A DNA stretch of 64,000 bases from Flavobacteriaceae bacterium (lineage in GTDB: Bacteria > Bacteroidota > Bacteroidia > Flavobacteriales > Flavobacteriaceae), in NCBI GenBank assembly GCA_013214065.1, contig JABSPK010000004.1:275543-339542 (forward strand). The letters are read 5' to 3'. The notes beneath the pieces were generated by a model, which saw only the letters and a program-made list of their open reading frames with translations, did not search any database and was not told the origin of the DNA. The first letter of the stretch is position 1. The number at the start of each line of letters is the position of its first letter. The translations under genes and the position numbers were made by a program. This document shows, piece by piece, positions 61,919 to 64,000 of the stretch.

Positions 61919-64000
61919 TTATCTTGAACCTAGATAGATGTATCCGTTGATCGGTTCGAGGTTTTGTCCGGTTTCTTTATCCAAGATGGAAATGATGTAA
62001 TAATAGGTTCCTGAAGGCAAGGTTCCGGAACTACCGAAGGAACCGTCAGGAGACGTACCACCCCAATCATTTCTATAATCTGCTTGTTCGAAGACTTTAT
62101 CGCCCCATCGGTTGAAGACCATGACATCGAACTGGAAAGCACAATATTCCACACCTGTAATCTCCAGGTAGTCGTTAATGCCGTCACCGTTAATGGTAAT
62201 CGCATCATTGATCTCGATTTCACCACGATTACAAGGAACGCAATCACTGTTCACATTGATGGTGAATTCGGCAAAGTACTTACAGGGCCCTGTCTTAGCG
62301 CTATAGGCGATCAGATAAACCCCAACTTCAAGATTTGCCGGATCGAATATGCTTTCGTTCAAGACGATATCCCCTTGTCGAATTTCAAAGATCCCTTCCT
62401 TACTGAAAGGTTCAGGCAAGTAATCACGAAGATCGATCGCCTCGTCTTCCACACAGATATCGATGGTAATCTCTTCCAATTGGTACTGAAGTACGAATAC
62501 GGTTTGTTCGAATACCGCGGTGTTTCCACAAGAATCCGTGACTTCCCATGTCCTCACGATCATATAATCGTCGGTATCCGGTAAAGACGTGATATCTTCC
62601 GAAAAGGTGACCTCGTAGTTACCACATCCACCGCTAAAGGTCAATTCAGGTACTTCAGGCAATTCGTCACCACACATGATGGTGATTTCCTCATCATAAG
62701 GTCCTGCCATGATCGGTCCGGTCGGCTCGATGGTGATTACCTGCGTGTGTGAATTGGTATTTCCTGCGCAATCGGTAACCGTCCATACCCGCGTCACCAT
62801 GTACCCATCGGCACAATTGGCATCGTTGGTCACGGTCTCTTCAAAAACCACTTCTACGTCTGGGTCGCAATTATCGGTGGCCGTCAATACCGCAGCTTCA
62901 GGAACTTCATTACAGGCTACGACCATGTCTTCCGGCAAGGCTTCGACAAATTCGGGCGCTGTAGTGTCTTGTACGGTAATCACTTGAACATGTTCTATGG
63001 GGTTTCCTGCGCAGTCGGCAGCCGTCCATGTGCGCGTGATGGTATATTCCGTTCCGCAAGCACTTTCATTGCTGATCTGCTCATCAAAAATGACGGTAAT
63101 ATTAGGGTCACAACTATCCGTGGCCGTTAAGACATCGGCTGCAGGAACGGCATCACAAGAAACAACGGTGTCTGCAGGTAGGGCCTCGACGAAGGTCGGG
63201 GCATTAGTATCCACCACGGTGATGACCTGGGTGTGTACCCTGAAGTTTCCAACACAATCGGTGATGGTCCAGGTCCTAGTTAAGACATAGTCTAGCGCAC
63301 ATCCGTCGTCTTGTCCGACGATATCCTCGGTGAAGTCCACACTGATCGCACACGAACTGGTCGAGGTGATTTCGAAAGGATCCGGCAACGTATCACAAGC
63401 TTCTAACGTAATGTCTTCAGGCCAGCCTTCGTTGCCATCGTTGTCGATGATGTTGACGGTCGCGGTATCATTAGCCAGGAGGTATACCAAGCTGGTTGAG
63501 ATATCGGTGAGCAACACCTGGAAATCCTCGGTACTTTCGATGATGATATCATCGATGATCGGGATGGTGATGGTCTGCGTATTCGGATTGGCCCCACCGA
63601 AGGTCAAGGTCTGGGTATCTTCCGGCACAGCGGTGTAGTCACCGGGTGCGACGGCCGAACCGTCGGTCGTATGGAACTCAACGGTGAACTCGTCCTGAAC
63701 GGTGGCGTTTAAGCTGACATCCAAGGAAACGGTCCCTGCATCCTCATTGACATCGATACTGGTCAGGTCGAACTGAACGCCCAAAGAAGGATCGTTGTCG
63801 TTATCGATGATGTTAACGGTCGCGGTATCGTTGGCCAGGATGTATACCAAGCTGGTCGAGATATCGGTGAGCAATACCTGGAAATCCTCGGTACTCTCGA
63901 TGAGGGTATCATCGATGATCGGAATGGTGATGGTCTGCGTATTCGGATTGGCCCCACCGAAGGTCAAGGTCTGGGTATCTTCCGGCACAGCGGTGTAGTC
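61919..64000 (-). CDS. Large T9SS type B adhesin, partial (5' end beyond window)
   Basis: The reading frame continues past base 64000, so the N-terminus is missing. What is visible, N to C: two Calx-beta domains (each ending TATVNIIDND, period 120 residues), about four HYR/Ig-like repeats with paired cysteines (ATDSCDPN, RTWTAADCAGN), then a spacer and the C-terminal CHU_C domain. The last of these has TINGDGINDYLEI, FNRWGDKVFEQADY and PSGTYYYIISILD and ends GYIYLGSR. Calx-beta domains bind calcium. It is most likely a surface adhesin exported by the type IX system with help from the SprF-like protein encoded next. Confidence 0.92.
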   Translation of the reverse strand, partial: DYTAVPEDTQTLTFGGANPNTQTITIPIIDDTLIESTEDFQVLLTDISTSLVYILANDTATVNIIDNDNDPSLGVQFDLTSIDVNEDAGTVSLDVSLNATVQDEFTVEFHTTDGSAVAPGDYTAVPEDTQTLTFGGANPNTQTITIPIIDDIIIESTEDFQVLLTDISTSLVYLLANDTATVNIIDNDGNEGWPEDITLEACDTLPDPFEITSTSSCAISVDFTEDIVGQDDGCALDYVLTRTWTITDCVGNFRVHTQVITVVDTNAPTFVEALPADTVVSCDAVPAADVLTATDSCDPNITVIFDEQISNESACGTEYTITRTWTAADCAGNPIEHVQVITVQDTTAPEFVEALPEDMVVACNEVPEAAVLTATDNCDPDVEVVFEETVTNDANCADGYMVTRVWTVTDCAGNTNSHTQVITIEPTGPIMAGPYDEEITIMCGDELPEVPELTFSGGCGNYEVTFSEDITSLPDTDDYMIVRTWEVTDSCGNTAVFEQTVFVLQYQLEEITIDICVEDEAIDLRDYLPEPFSKEGIFEIRQGDIVLNESIFDPANLEVGVYLIAYSAKTGPCKYFAEFTINVNSDCVPCNRGEIEINDAITINGDGINDYLEITGVEYCAFQFDVMVFNRWGDKVFEQADYRNDWGGTSPDGSFGSSGTLPSGTYYYIISILDKETGQNLEPINGYIYLGSR
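63441..64000 (-). repeat. 360-bp Calx-beta coding repeats
   Basis: Bases 63441-63640 recur at 63801-64000 with few differences, exactly 360 bases apart. The last 74 bases (63567-63640 and 63927-64000) are identical. Each unit codes for one 120-residue Calx-beta domain. Confidence 0.85.

Overview
This window reads as chromosomal DNA of a marine-type Flavobacteriaceae bacterium (phylum Bacteroidota). The signs are a short primary sigma factor without region 1.1, many promoter -7 boxes of the TAnnTTTG type, type IX secretion (T9SS) and gliding-motility families (PorT, plug protein, PorP/SprF, CHU_C C-terminal domains), a lipidated TamA-like protein, and a sodium-pumping NADH:quinone reductase (NQR) operon. 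The genus cannot be fixed from the sequence. I see no rRNA, tRNA, CRISPR array, insertion sequence or prophage block. Gene density is high and most genes are core or lineage-typical.

Layout. 0.4-4.1 kb: rpoD, pnp and rpsO on the minus strand, each followed by its own terminator. 4.3-10.6 kb: a lipoprotein, accD, class II aldolase, TamL and a SpoU methyltransferase. 10.6-15.1 kb: porT-ubiE, then divergent trkA-trkH for potassium uptake. 15.2-17.2 kb: a two-gene module predicted to turn trans-3-hydroxy-L-proline into L-proline. 17.2-26.4 kb: aminotransferase, fatty acid desaturase, rsmG, DinB, lipoprotein, pruA, apaG, a DUF3667 protein and a T9SS plug-type protein. 26.6-34.2 kb: nqrABCDEF, a terminator, a conserved gene of unknown function and apbE, the flavin transferase that arms NqrB and NqrC. 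34.2-39.8 kb: methyltransferase, map, gpmI, ankyrin protein, a small membrane protein, an M48 peptidase and a Tat-exported VanY-like peptidase. 39.9-44.2 kb: a repeat-rich tail-fibre-like protein overlapping a T9SS type B cargo. 44.4-48.9 kb: two related surface proteins, a DUF6702-like protein and an M1 peptidase. 49-55.1 kb: lipoprotein, tatA, PAP2, O-methyltransferase, GNAT, kynU, AraC regulator and MFS transporter. 55-58.7 kb: two envelope proteins, then an ECF sigma factor, a 63-residue protein and a short MscS-like channel. 58.7-64 kb: a T9SS cassette of OmpA/TPR protein, PorP/SprF protein and a large Calx-beta/HYR adhesin that runs off the window end.

The genes combine into several themes. 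Sodium and potassium bioenergetics are covered by Nqr, ApbE and Trk. T9SS assembly and cargo are covered by PorT, the plug protein, PorP, the PorE-like OmpA protein and two CHU_C proteins. Hydroxyproline and proline use is covered by the 15-17 kb module plus pruA. The points most worth a second look are the unknown gene inside the nqr-apbE locus and the terminator just before it, the hydroxyproline module, an AccD without its zinc ribbon, the structured pnp leader, start codons placed almost on the -7 promoter box, and the sigma/small-protein/channel operon.
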